A stretch of 64,000 bases of DNA from Campylobacter sp. VBCF_01 NA2 (GCF_027797205.1 NZ_CP115607.1:1054001-1118000); one strand, 5' to 3'. Counted from the first letter of the stretch, positions 43,714 to 51,442 are shown. Numbers and translations are program-made. The notes: generated by a model from the letters alone, not told the origin.

Positions 43714-45108
43714 TTAAAATGGAAAAGGTATCAAACCACGATTAGCAAATTCATTTTGCAAAAATTCAAAATCATCTTTAAAAGGCTCAATATGATTTTT
43801 AAATCTTTGCAAAAATCCGCGTTCAATCATTTCATTTTCTAATTTTGCAAAATCAATAAAATCAAAGCAATCATCACTAATCCAATATTTATTATCTTTA
43901 TAATAGCGTTTTAATCGTTCATCGCTCATATTTTCCCAAGAAGTCCTAAAAATTTTATAAGGGTTATAATGCACGATTTTATTACGATCGGCATCTTTGA
44001 TATCTTTTAACTCAAAAGGATTAATCCTAGAATTACCACGATTTACAATTCGCTCATCACCACTCGCTAAATGCACGACGACTTTATCTGACCGCTTATA
44101 AGCGATTTTATGTTCTAAATAATCAAATCCGTCAATGCTTACGACTATCGTATCAATTATATAATCAGTTGATTTTAGTTTTTCGCCACTGCAAAATTTA
44201 CTATTATCAGCGATTAAATCACAACTTATTAAGCCGTCACGGAATAAATTTGTCATCTGTTTTAAATCTCTAAATTCGCTTTTATGGCGAATTTTTCGAT
44301 AAAGTTCCATTGTTATTAAAGTCCTACTAGTGCTAAAACGACGGATATTATAATAAATATACCAATATGCTACATCGTTAATCGCTCCATTTTTGCCGTT
44401 TGTAAAGCTTTTTAAAACATATTTCAAAAGATAGGCTATCACGCCACCGCCGTTATCGTCAAATTCGCTTTTTATATCCGTTTTTGTTTTAAAATAGTTT
44501 TGTGCTAAATTCACAAATCTATCTTTAAATTTACTAGGCACAAAAGCGACGATATGACAGTGCGGACAGCCGTCTAAATGCGGTTCAAAAACCTTTAAAA
44601 ACATAATGTTTTCATTAAATTCGCTTTTTATCTCTTTAAAAATTCGCTGTCTTAAAAATTTACGCCAACTCTCACTTATAAAATCTCTTGCACGAACTAC
44701 AAAATCAGCAGAGCCGTCAAATTTAGGATTATCGACAAGCTTTATATTTTTTGATTTACCTAATTTTACCTGTTTTAACGGCTTTAAATACGACGGAGCC
44801 GTCAAAGTTATAAAAATAGGCGTATCAAAACCAAGCTCGGATGCAAATTCTTGCATAGTTTTAATGCGATTATAAATTTCAGCGTGATAGCGTTTAGGCT
44901 GAATATTTGCCGAAGTCGAAAAATCAAAAAATGATATTTGCTTTTCGCCGTTAATCTCAATATATGAATTTTTGTAAAAATTCAAAGTATTTAAAATTTT
45001 CTTGTCAATATCTTTTTTATCAATGACACTTATGCCGTAAGGTTCGTTAAAAATCTCATATTTTGAACTAAAAAGATATTTTATTCCGTCTTTGATATAA
45101 ACTCTCAT
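43714..45108 (-). CDS. HUH-type rolling-circle replication initiator
   Basis: 464 aa from the ATG at 45108 (MRVYIKDGIK), preceded by AAAGGATTTTTT; a longer start at 45132 overlaps the secretin. Rep motif 1 FITLTAPS (residues 99-106), motif 2 PHCHIVAF with the two metal-binding His at 183 and 185, and motif 3 AYLLKYVLK with Tyr226 and Tyr230 are in the standard order. It would nick the double-strand origin and start rolling-circle synthesis, the role of Ff gene II protein. The C-terminal half has no recognised domain. Confidence 0.88.
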   Translation of the reverse strand: MRVYIKDGIKYLFSSKYEIFNEPYGISVIDKKDIDKKILNTLNFYKNSYIEINGEKQISFFDFSTSANIQPKRYHAEIYNRIKTMQEFASELGFDTPIFITLTAPSYLKPLKQVKLGKSKNIKLVDNPKFDGSADFVVRARDFISESWRKFLRQRIFKEIKSEFNENIMFLKVFEPHLDGCPHCHIVAFVPSKFKDRFVNLAQNYFKTKTDIKSEFDDNGGGVIAYLLKYVLKSFTNGKNGAINDVAYWYIYYNIRRFSTSRTLITMELYRKIRHKSEFRDLKQMTNLFRDGLISCDLIADNSKFCSGEKLKSTDYIIDTIVVSIDGFDYLEHKIAYKRSDKVVVHLASGDERIVNRGNSRINPFELKDIKDADRNKIVHYNPYKIFRTSWENMSDERLKRYYKDNKYWISDDCFDFIDFAKLENEMIERGFLQRFKNHIEPFKDDFEFLQNEFANRGLIPFPF

Positions 45109-45118
45109 AAAAAATCCT

Positions 45119-46303
45119 TTATAAAATTTCAATCGAAAGCGTTAAAGTTGTATCTTTATTCTCTTTTGAACTAAAAGAGAATAAATTTCCAATAAACCAA
45201 ATATCGCTTAAAAGCGGAATAGAATACTTTTTATCGTAAGTTATTTGCTTGTTTATACCGCTTAAAACAAGCAATTCGCCTTTTTTTATGATATATGAGC
45301 TTTTTAGCTCTTTTTTGCTTGTCATAGGTTTATCGTTTTCATTACTTATAATGTCTTCAACTATCAAATGAAGCGACAAATCAACGCTTCCGTCTTTTAA
45401 AATTATCGGATAAAGCGTAATTTTTAAGCCAATATCTCGGTATTCATAGCTACTAGTTACGCTTTGTCTGCTATCTGTAAATTCTTTATTTTGCATTAAA
45501 TACGGGATATTTTCAACACTGCTAAAATAAAGCTCTTTACCGCTACGAATTGTAAAAAACGGGCTTGATTTTATGTCACTAAAATCCTTTAAATCTAAAA
45601 ATCGCAATACGCCATAATAACCAGACTTTGAATTTGCAGTTACATTTGAAACCGCATTATATGGCATTGTTATCAAATTTAAAAAATAGTTAAAAGTATC
45701 GCTAGGAAATGACTTCAAATATGAAGTAATTTCCGAGCCACGATCTTTTAAATCTTTTAAATTTGTTTCCAAAATCGTTAATTTGATACTTGTTTGTTTT
45801 GGCGTATCATCGATTTTTTGTAAAGCACTTAAAATTTTGCTTTGTTTTTCATCATCTGCGATATAAAAAAGAGTATTTGAATTGTCGATATAAGTTGAGT
45901 TTATATCTAAAATTTGCAAAACTTGTTTTATATCATCTTTTACAAAATTATTCAATGAAACAGAATAAAAATCAAATTCTTTATTTTCTTCATTATAAAA
46001 TTCAATAGTTTTTAAATTTTTGATATTGTTTTCCAAAAAATCAACAAGAAAAAAACTATCAAATTTAATCAAAGTTAAGCCCTGTATTAAAAGCATTTCA
46101 CGCAACATATCAAGGCTTATTTTTGGCTCTTTTTCATCGCTAAAAAAATAAAATTCGCCCTCATTAGCTTTTTCACTTACAATAATATTAACATTATTAT
46201 GAGAAGAAGCAAAAGAAACGAATTCAACTAAACTATGTTTAAAACTATCTGCGTTCAGTATCTGAACCCAAAACACCAATATTAAAATCAGAATTTTTTT
46301 CAT
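45119..46303 (-). CDS. Phage-encoded secretin (pIV-like)
   Basis: 394 aa. Signal peptide (MKKILILILVFWVQILNADS), N0/N1-type domains (about residues 25-160), and a C-terminal secretin domain with YEYRDIGLKITLYPI and the GINKQ...SIPLLSDIWFIGNLFS motif. It would form the outer-membrane exit channel for virions. Many inoviruses borrow a host secretin, so carrying one makes this phage self-sufficient, as in Ff. The start overlaps the zot-like 3' end by 59 nt; Ff genes I and IV also overlap. Confidence 0.9.
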   Translation of the reverse strand: MKKILILILVFWVQILNADSFKHSLVEFVSFASSHNNVNIIVSEKANEGEFYFFSDEKEPKISLDMLREMLLIQGLTLIKFDSFFLVDFLENNIKNLKTIEFYNEENKEFDFYSVSLNNFVKDDIKQVLQILDINSTYIDNSNTLFYIADDEKQSKILSALQKIDDTPKQTSIKLTILETNLKDLKDRGSEITSYLKSFPSDTFNYFLNLITMPYNAVSNVTANSKSGYYGVLRFLDLKDFSDIKSSPFFTIRSGKELYFSSVENIPYLMQNKEFTDSRQSVTSSYEYRDIGLKITLYPIILKDGSVDLSLHLIVEDIISNENDKPMTSKKELKSSYIIKKGELLVLSGINKQITYDKKYSIPLLSDIWFIGNLFSFSSKENKDTTLTLSIEIL

Positions 46304-47372
46304 AGGATACTCCTTGATTTTTCATCAAATTTGTAAAAATATTTTCTTTAAAAACAAAAAAATACTTAATCGAATTTATGCTTTTTATTCGCTTCGAATA
46401 AATAGGCTTATAATTTTCCAAAAGAGCCATTAAATAAGACATAGGAAAAATTTCATATTCTTTTGAAATTTCGCAGAAATTATCATAACAAACTATAAAG
46501 ACAGCGAAGCCGTCTTTATAGTTATTTAATGGCTCTTTTTCAATATGAGTGCCCGATTGTAAATCTCCTCCCCCATTTCTTACAGAAACGCCACCGCCAA
46601 CCCTATTAAAATTGCTTTCAGCGACCGCCTTTTCTTTTTCTACATTGCTACCAAAAGAAAAAAGCGTATAAATAAAACTACAAATAGCAATTAAAACAAG
46701 CAAAAACGCAAAAATAAGGTATTTTTGAACGAAGCTTTTAATTTTTGTATCGTTACCGCTATGATATAAATTAAAAATTTCAGTGCTAAAAGGTATATTT
46801 AATGCACCGCCTTGAATAATTGAATTTTGATACATACGATAATTTGAATATTGAATATATCTAAATTTCTTTGAAAATAGCCGTTTTCCACTATCGACAG
46901 CTTTATAAAAAAACTCTGCAATTCGTTTATATTCGTTTGGAACAAGTGATAGATCTTGCGTTATCAAAAATAAATCATGGTATAAATGGCGATGATATGT
47001 AAGCCACCAAATCAAAATTTCATCGTTTTTCTTAAAGATATTATGAACTTCATCGATAACAAAAAGAGCATTTTTAAAACTATTATTTTCGCAATATTCA
47101 AGTAATTTTTGGTCGTTTTCTTTGTTTTGATACATAGTATAAAGATTAGTTAAATGATACATTAAATCGTTAAAATCAAACTCTAAAACATTATCAAAAA
47201 GATTAAATTTGAACTCGTTTATATTTGTATAGCAAATTTTATATTTTTGCAAATTTTCATTATCGATTTTTGATTTTTTCTTTTTGTTTTTATAGAAAAA
47301 TTCCCAAATTTTATAAACTGCTAAATATGATTTTCCGCTTCCTGGATTTCCTACAATATAAGTAATAGCCAT
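46245..47372 (-). CDS. zot: Zot/pI-like phage assembly ATPase
   Basis: 375 aa. Walker A GNPGSGKS (residues 8-15), Walker B NALFVIDEVHNIF (about 95-107), then one membrane helix (YLIFAFLLVLIAICSFIYTL, about 214-234) and a periplasmic tail with two Cys. It is the inner-membrane assembly motor of filamentous phages; the same family includes V. cholerae Zot and C. concisus Zot, whose toxin role is debated. Nucleotides 46542-46603 (Gly-rich juxtamembrane linker) are repeated exactly at 51557-51618. Confidence 0.92.
   Translation of the reverse strand: MAITYIVGNPGSGKSYLAVYKIWEFFYKNKKKKSKIDNENLQKYKICYTNINEFKFNLFDNVLEFDFNDLMYHLTNLYTMYQNKENDQKLLEYCENNSFKNALFVIDEVHNIFKKNDEILIWWLTYHRHLYHDLFLITQDLSLVPNEYKRIAEFFYKAVDSGKRLFSKKFRYIQYSNYRMYQNSIIQGGALNIPFSTEIFNLYHSGNDTKIKSFVQKYLIFAFLLVLIAICSFIYTLFSFGSNVEKEKAVAESNFNRVGGGVSVRNGGGDLQSGTHIEKEPLNNYKDGFAVFIVCYDNFCEISKEYEIFPMSYLMALLENYKPIYSKRIKSINSIKYFFVFKENIFTNLMKNQGVSYEKNSDFNIGVLGSDTERR
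46542..46603. repeat. 62-bp exact repeat, copy inside zot
   Basis: Identical to 51557-51618 in the same orientation. Here it encodes the segment RVGGGVSVRNGGGDLQSGTH of the Zot-like protein, just after its membrane helix. Confidence 0.95.
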
Positions 47373-47373
47373 A

Positions 47374-47787
47374 TTATTCCTTTAATGCAATAATAAGGCT
47401 TAAAACACTTATACGAAGTTGCAAAAGAGCCTTTAAAATAATTTTTGTAAGAAAACCAACAAAAATACTAATAAAACCGACACTCAAAATAGAAAACGCA
47501 TCGACTGCGCCGTCCCAAACACCGCAAGATTTTAAAACCTTAAAACCAAGCGACAAAATATCATCACTATCAACGCTACTAAATCGACGAAGCAAATCAT
47601 TAAAAGAACTATAAAGCCATAAAATAGTAGAAATAAGAGCGCTAAAATATGCAATAAAAGAAACAACAATCAAACTATTAATTGCCACAATAACCGCAAA
47701 TTGCGCCATTTTTTTAGCAAAACTTACAGCACGAAGTCCAAAGAATTTAAGCAATTCTGCAAAAAAAGCTAAAATAGCACCAATCAT
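47374..47787 (-). CDS. pVI-like minor coat protein (DUF2523-like)
   Basis: 137 aa, three hydrophobic segments (about residues 3-15, 30-60 and 92-120), sitting between the pIII-like and zot-like genes exactly as gene VI does in Ff phages. DUF2523 is the usual family here. It is likely a virion-tip protein that stabilises the adsorption protein. It overlaps the preceding stop by 4 nt and precedes zot by 1 bp. Confidence 0.75.
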   Translation of the reverse strand: MIGAILAFFAELLKFFGLRAVSFAKKMAQFAVIVAINSLIVVSFIAYFSALISTILWLYSSFNDLLRRFSSVDSDDILSLGFKVLKSCGVWDGAVDAFSILSVGFISIFVGFLTKIILKALLQLRISVLSLIIALKE

Positions 47788-49199
47788 TCAGCACCGCCCA
47801 AATTAATTACTCGAACAAAAATGAACTTCAAACCAAAAAACAAACAAGTAACCAAAGTCAAAAAATATAAAACAGAATAAAGACGAGATAACCAAACACA
47901 CAAATCAAAATTAAACTGATAAGTAAAAAATTTAAAATCGATAGTATCAGATTTCAAAGGGCAATTTAAAACCCTAGATTTTCCAAACTGAATAAAGCCA
48001 CCATTTTTAATATCATCAATAGCCGACTTTGCTTTATCAATAAGTCCATCAAGTTCTTTTTTGGTATTACCATAAGCTCCGTCAAATTGTTTTTGAGCGT
48101 CATCAAGCATTTTAGAATAATCGCTCGTAATATCTTGCGGAGTGCAATTATCACCCACACAATCACCAGAAGGGGTTTCTGGATTTTCTGAATTTTCTGG
48201 ATTTTCTGGATTTTCTGGGGCAGTAGTGCCAGAATCATCACTAGGATCACCAGAACTTCCACCGCCAGAACTTCCACCGCCAGAACTTCCACCGCCTGAA
48301 CTTCCACCGCCTGAACTTCCACCGCCTGAACTTCCACCACCTGAACTTCCACCACCAGAATTTCCACCACTAGGATTTTCATTGTCATCATTATTTGGGT
48401 TATTATTGCCACCACCACTAGGATTTTCATTGTCATCGTTATTTGGATTATTATTGCCACCACCACTAGGATTTTCATTGTCATCATTATTTGGGTTATT
48501 ATTGCCATTTGAACCAGTGCTAGTATCGGATTGTTCGCGCAAAGTATCATCAACACTACAATAAATTTCTTCTGCATCAAATTCGCCATTACTACAAGTA
48601 ACCTTACAAACAGCCAAAGGCTCATCATCATCACCATTTGAAATATTTGCAACAATACGAGAAGAAACATAAGAGCCTAAATTTTTTTGTTTGCAATGAC
48701 AATCGGCACGAAATTTTAAATTTGGGATAATTTCACAATCTTTGGAACATGAACCAGTATCAGAATTAAAATATTGTCCATTTCTACCATCACAAACAAC
48801 ACATTTTTGATTACCAAGAATACAAACGCCATTATTATCATATTTAATACAAGGATCAAAAACATTATCATAAATTAACAAATGTTCAGAATTGATAGCA
48901 TAAACACCAGAAAATAGATTGTTATAAGTAATTTTAGTCCAAAGACCAGAAGAACTAGAACCATAAGTTATATAAGAAGTAGTATTATTTATATTGTTAT
49001 TATTTTCATAAGCACAATATTTATAATAAGTAAGTTCAGGATAAGTAGAATAAGGATCTAATACATAAATTTCATTTTCTTTATTAGTTGTAAGGATATC
49101 CGAAACAGGAATAGGCTTTAATTGAATATCGCAAAAGGCTAAATTAAAAAACAGCGATAACAATAAAAAAATTTTTAAAATTCCAATTAAAATTTTCAT
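47784..49199 (-). CDS. pIII-like adsorption protein with tandem-repeat linkers
   Basis: 471 aa. Signal peptide (MKILIGILKIFLLLSLFFNLAFC), a cysteine-rich N-terminal domain (about residues 24-215; CKYDNNGVCILG-type Cys pairs), then repeat linkers: three 16-residue NNNPNNDDNENPSGG-like units, eight Gly-Gly-Ser units, and PEN repeats. A C-terminal domain with two Cys ends in a membrane anchor (LYFLTLVTCLFFGLKFIFV). The layout (N-domain, Gly-rich linker, C-domain anchor) is that of Ff pIII, which binds the host pilus. Sequence similarity is not expected. Confidence 0.85.
   Translation of the reverse strand: MKILIGILKIFLLLSLFFNLAFCDIQLKPIPVSDILTTNKENEIYVLDPYSTYPELTYYKYCAYENNNNINNTTSYITYGSSSSGLWTKITYNNLFSGVYAINSEHLLIYDNVFDPCIKYDNNGVCILGNQKCVVCDGRNGQYFNSDTGSCSKDCEIIPNLKFRADCHCKQKNLGSYVSSRIVANISNGDDDEPLAVCKVTCSNGEFDAEEIYCSVDDTLREQSDTSTGSNGNNNPNNDDNENPSGGGNNNPNNDDNENPSGGGNNNPNNDDNENPSGGNSGGGSSGGGSSGGGSSGGGSSGGGSSGGGSSGGGSSGDPSDDSGTTAPENPENPENSENPETPSGDCVGDNCTPQDITSDYSKMLDDAQKQFDGAYGNTKKELDGLIDKAKSAIDDIKNGGFIQFGKSRVLNCPLKSDTIDFKFFTYQFNFDLCVWLSRLYSVLYFLTLVTCLFFGLKFIFVRVINLGGAE
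48181..48507 (-). repeat. Three adjacent tandem-repeat arrays in the pIII-like gene
   Basis: A 9-bp array of four units (48181-48216, coding Pro-Glu-Asn), a 15-bp array of about eight units (48251-48370, coding Gly-Gly-Gly-Ser-Ser), and a 48-bp array of three units (48371-48507, coding Asn/Asp-rich 16-mers). All periods are multiples of three, so copy-number change alters linker length without frameshift. Confidence 0.93.
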
Positions 49200-49327
49200 T
49201 TATGCCACCGTTTCACTAGGATACTAATAACCGCAGAAATCGGAATTAATGAAACAGAAAACCAAAAAAATATAGAGAAAAAATAATCAAATGAATTAAT
49301 ACCAGTCAAAGGGACAACACTATACAT
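49196..49327 (-). CDS. Tiny phage membrane peptide (43 aa)
   Basis: Start MYSVVPLTGINSFDYFF, one hydrophobic helix, basic end KRWHK. Its TGA overlaps the pIII-like ATG by 4 nt. By position and size it could be a minor coat protein like Ff pVII or pIX; inferred. Confidence 0.6.
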   Translation of the reverse strand: MYSVVPLTGINSFDYFFSIFFWFSVSLIPISAVISILVKRWHK

Positions 49328-49328
49328 A

Positions 49329-49460
49329 TTAAATCCTTGACACGAAAAACAAAACTAAACTAGCGAAAACAAATCCGCACAAAATGCCACTAAGAGCCAT
49401 TAAATAGTTATAATCGCTAAAATTAAGATTTAAATTCGTAAAAATGTCGTAAGAATTCAT
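49329..49460 (-). CDS. Tiny phage membrane peptide (43 aa)
   Basis: Start MNSYDIFTNLNLNF, hydrophobic helix (LCGFVFASLVLFFV), end SRI. It overlaps the upstream ORF by 4 nt (ATGA) and ends 1 bp before the next start. It is a second candidate minor coat protein. Confidence 0.6.
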   Translation of the reverse strand: MNSYDIFTNLNLNFSDYNYLMALSGILCGFVFASLVLFFVSRI

Positions 49461-49579
49461 AATTCGCCTTTCAAAAATCCGATACTTTCAGAAACGATTT
49501 TTACAAGACCAAGAAAAGCTAAAAAAATAACAAAAAACGAATAAATAAAAGTTTGCAAATTTTCAAAAGGTATTGTCAT
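49457..49579 (-). CDS. Tiny phage membrane peptide (40 aa)
   Basis: Start MTIPFENLQTFIYSFFV, one helix, end GFLKGEL. AAGGATTTAAA precedes its ATG. It is the first of three tightly coupled short ORFs after the coat gene. Confidence 0.6.
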   Translation of the reverse strand: MTIPFENLQTFIYSFFVIFLAFLGLVKIVSESIGFLKGEL

Positions 49580-49603
49580 TTTAAATCCTTATTTATTCGT
49601 TTT

Positions 49604-49625
49604 AAAGCCCCAAAATAGGGGCTTT
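49604..49625 (-). terminator. Hairpin directly after the coat-protein gene
   Basis: Arms AAAGCCCC (49604-49611) and GGGGCTTT (49618-49625), 6-nt loop, 3 bp beyond the coat stop. In Ff phages a terminator after gene VIII keeps coat mRNA far above the downstream genes; the T-run here is weak, so partial termination is likely. Confidence 0.6.
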
Positions 49626-49628
49626 ATT

Positions 49629-49862
49629 TTAACCGCGTCTAATGAAGCTAATCGCCCATCTAACGACAACAATAGCACCAAGAGCCGTAAAAATCGCAGT
49701 AGCGACACCATAAAGCGGAGAAATGTCAAAATTTCCGCTAACTTTTCCGTCTGCTGACATTGTTACATCAGCCATAGCGTTATTAACGCCAACGAACGCC
49801 AAAGCTCCTAATGTTAGGGCTTTTGCCTTTGCAGATTTTGCAAATTTTTTTAGTTTTTCCAT
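49629..49862 (-). CDS. pVIII-like major coat protein precursor
   Basis: 77 aa. A long basic signal peptide (MEKLKKFAKSAKAKALTLGA) with predicted cleavage after NAMA, leaving a mature chain of about 46 aa: acidic N-terminus (DVTMSADGK), one membrane helix (GVATAIFTALGAIVVVRWAISF), basic C-terminus (IRRG) that would contact ssDNA. This charge layout is the signature of inovirus major coat proteins. AAAGGGGTTTTTC precedes it. Hairpins flank the gene on both sides. Confidence 0.9.
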   Translation of the reverse strand: MEKLKKFAKSAKAKALTLGALAFVGVNNAMADVTMSADGKVSGNFDISPLYGVATAIFTALGAIVVVRWAISFIRRG

Positions 49863-49904
49863 GAAAAACCCCTTTTATGGAATTAGCTATTTAATAGCTT
49901 TATT

Positions 49905-49929
49905 AAGCCGATTTTGTTTAAATCGGCTT
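49905..49929 (-). repeat. Hairpin upstream of the coat-protein gene
   Basis: Arms AAGCCGATTT (49905-49914) and AAATCGGCTT (49920-49929), between the candidate ssDNA-binding gene and the coat gene. A second small palindrome (AGCTATT/AATAGCT) lies at 49885-49899. They may stabilise or punctuate the coat mRNA. Confidence 0.6.
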
Positions 49930-49935
49930 GTAAAA

Positions 49936-50433
49936 CTATTTTTTAGATTTTGTTTGATTTTTTATAAATTCTATAAATTCGGTTAAATTAAAATCATCTA
50001 CAACATAAACTTGACTTTGATTTTTGATTAAATTCCGAGTATTATTTTTATACTCATAAACTGGCATTTCTTCCGTAACTGGTAAAGTTATAAAACGCTT
50101 ACCAACGAAATAAGTGTTAAAAAAATCCTTTAATGCAATTCCATTTAAATTAAATTTACGCATATAATCATCTGTAAATTTGATAATAAGTGTTTTTGTA
50201 ATAGCATTTTCGCCCTTTAAAACTTCGCCATTTTCATTGACAGCATCATAAGTAACTTTAAATTGTGCTACAAGCTGAAACCACGAAACATAAACGCCGT
50301 TTTCGTTTTTATCGCCCGAAGCGTTAGCCTGATTTGGAAAAATGGTAATGTATGAAAATCGTTTAAATTGATTTTCAAAGCTAAAAGGTAAATTCTCGTT
50401 TTGAAAGATAAAATCTGATATATAACTTGACAT
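49936..50433 (-). CDS. Candidate phage ssDNA-binding protein (gene V position)
   Basis: 165 aa, not recognised by sequence. It is rich in aromatic and beta-type residues (FSYITIFPNQANASG; VYVSWFQLVAQFKVTYD) with a Lys-rich tail (NQTKSKK), suiting an OB-like nucleic-acid binder. It is the first leftward gene after the divergent promoter and precedes the coat gene, the place of Ff gene V. It shares an AAGGAGTATCC leader with the secretin gene. Function is inferred from position and composition. Confidence 0.5.
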   Translation of the reverse strand: MSSYISDFIFQNENLPFSFENQFKRFSYITIFPNQANASGDKNENGVYVSWFQLVAQFKVTYDAVNENGEVLKGENAITKTLIIKFTDDYMRKFNLNGIALKDFFNTYFVGKRFITLPVTEEMPVYEYKNNTRNLIKNQSQVYVVDDFNLTEFIEFIKNQTKSKK

Positions 50434-50458
50434 AGGATACTCCTTAATTTTGTCTTTT

Positions 50459-50511
50459 TAGGATACTTAAACTCGCCTTTGTGATGAGTATCCTAAGCAA
50501 TCACAAAGGCG
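50459..50511. other. Candidate phage replication origin (nested inverted repeats)
   Basis: Two overlapping perfect inverted repeats: TAGGATACT/AGTATCCTA (50459-50467/50487-50495) and CGCCTTTGTGAT/ATCACAAAGGCG (50474-50485/50500-50511), the latter with a 14-nt loop holding AGTATCCTA. A mutually exclusive pair of hairpins fits an HUH-Rep double-strand origin. The AGTATCCTA word also occurs before the 49936 and secretin genes. Confidence 0.55.
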
Positions 50512-50580
50512 GAACAGTTTAAAGCCATATTCAGGGCAAAATACAAATTTGATATTTCAAATCTATATTTTCTCAATATT

Positions 50581-50675
50581 TTTAAGTAATAAATAGATAA
50601 AATAAAGGTGCATAAAAAAATTACTTTATAGTTTATTACTTAAATTATTTTAGTATTTTAGTAAAAAACTATAAA
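50581..50675. promoter_or_regulatory. Divergent phage promoter/operator region
   Basis: Perfect 13-bp inverted repeat TTTAAGTAATAAA (50581-50593)/TTTATTACTTAAA (50632-50644), and a 10-bp one TTTATAGTTT (50625-50634)/AAACTATAAA (50666-50675). Each arm of the second contains a TATAAA -10 box facing outward: rightward to the HTH gene, leftward to the replication/structural genes. It probably forms the lysogeny switch bound by the HTH protein. Confidence 0.6.
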
Positions 50676-50691
50676 ATTGTCAAGGTTTTTA

Positions 50692-50943
50692 ATGATGAAT
50701 AACAAAGATTTTTGCAAATTACTAAAAATTTCAGAGCCAACTCTCTATAACTGGAAAAAAGAAAAAGAATTTCTATATAAAATAGTTATGGAATACAAAG
50801 AAAATTCAATAAATAAAACAGATAATGTAGAAACTGAATTTTTAAAATACTTCAATAATTTAAGCCAAACAGAGAAAGAATACTACATTGCAGACATTAA
50901 AGCTAGAATTCTTAAAAAAGAAATCGACAAGGAAAGTAAATGA
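50692..50943 (+). CDS. Prophage HTH regulator
   Basis: 83 aa from the ATG at 50692 (an ATG at 50695 is equally possible), after CAAGGTTTTT. An N-terminal helix-turn-helix (KDFCKLLKISEPTLYNWKKE) is followed by a helical tail (KEYYIADIKARILKKEIDKE). Divergent from all structural genes and beside the inverted repeats, it is probably the phage repressor. Its stop overlaps the next ATG by 4 nt. Confidence 0.8.
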   Translation: MMNNKDFCKLLKISEPTLYNWKKEKEFLYKIVMEYKENSINKTDNVETEFLKYFNNLSQTEKEYYIADIKARILKKEIDKESK

Positions 50944-51407
50944 AAAAAATCCTATTTTTATTTATTTTTACCTTGACTTTATCATCTGCAAACCAAGCCT
51001 TTGATTATGAATATAGTAAATTTAAGGCGTGGTATCAAAATAAATCTGCCTATGAGATCGGAAAATATATATTTGAAAGAGCAGAAAATGGATTATTTAA
51101 TAAACTAAAACTAAAAGACAAATTTAGCTACAATTACGGCTACAAAGGCAATAAATTTTATTTCAAGTTAAAAGTCGATGACAAAAAGAAATTTTCAACG
51201 GCAGAATTTAGAAATGCGGTTGAAAGGCTAATTTGCCAAGAGCCTTTATTGTCTGCTGCTATTTATACTGAATTAAAAATGGAATTTAGTATTTATAATC
51301 CATATATTGACTTCACACACTACAAATTCGGATTAAACAAAAACACAGAACCGCTTTGTATAGAACATAGACAAAACATAAAACAGGTTGATAAATACTG
51401 GCAATAA
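50940..51407 (+). CDS. Secreted prophage protein, unknown function
   Basis: 155 aa. Signal peptide (MKKILFLFIFTLTLSSANQA) and a mature part rich in Tyr, Phe and Lys with two Cys (LICQEP and PLCIEH) likely to form a disulfide. Co-transcribed with the repressor (ATGA overlap), it would be expressed in the lysogen, which suits a superinfection-exclusion or lysogenic-conversion protein; that role is inferred only. Confidence 0.65.
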   Translation: MKKILFLFIFTLTLSSANQAFDYEYSKFKAWYQNKSAYEIGKYIFERAENGLFNKLKLKDKFSYNYGYKGNKFYFKLKVDDKKKFSTAEFRNAVERLICQEPLLSAAIYTELKMEFSIYNPYIDFTHYKFGLNKNTEPLCIEHRQNIKQVDKYWQ

Positions 51408-51442
51408 TTTTAATGGCGAACATTAGTATATAAAGACACAAG

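Noticed and set aside
46245-47372. Calling the Zot-like protein a proven toxin
   Set aside because: The ATPase motifs and gene order show a phage assembly role; toxin activity cannot be read from this sequence.
48181-48507. Possible CRISPR array
   Set aside because: Units are adjacent tandem repeats of 9, 15 and 48 bp without unique spacers, and they encode protein linker; no cas genes nearby.
48142-48564. 140-codon Pro/Leu-rich frame antisense to the pIII-like gene
   Set aside because: Arises from the Gly/Ser/Asn tandem repeats read on the other strand; no ribosome-binding site or domain.
47966-48670. 234-codon alternate frame within the pIII-like gene
   Set aside because: It is a frame-shifted reading of the same repeats, rich in Met/Val/Ile; the pIII-like frame has signal peptide, cysteines and anchor.
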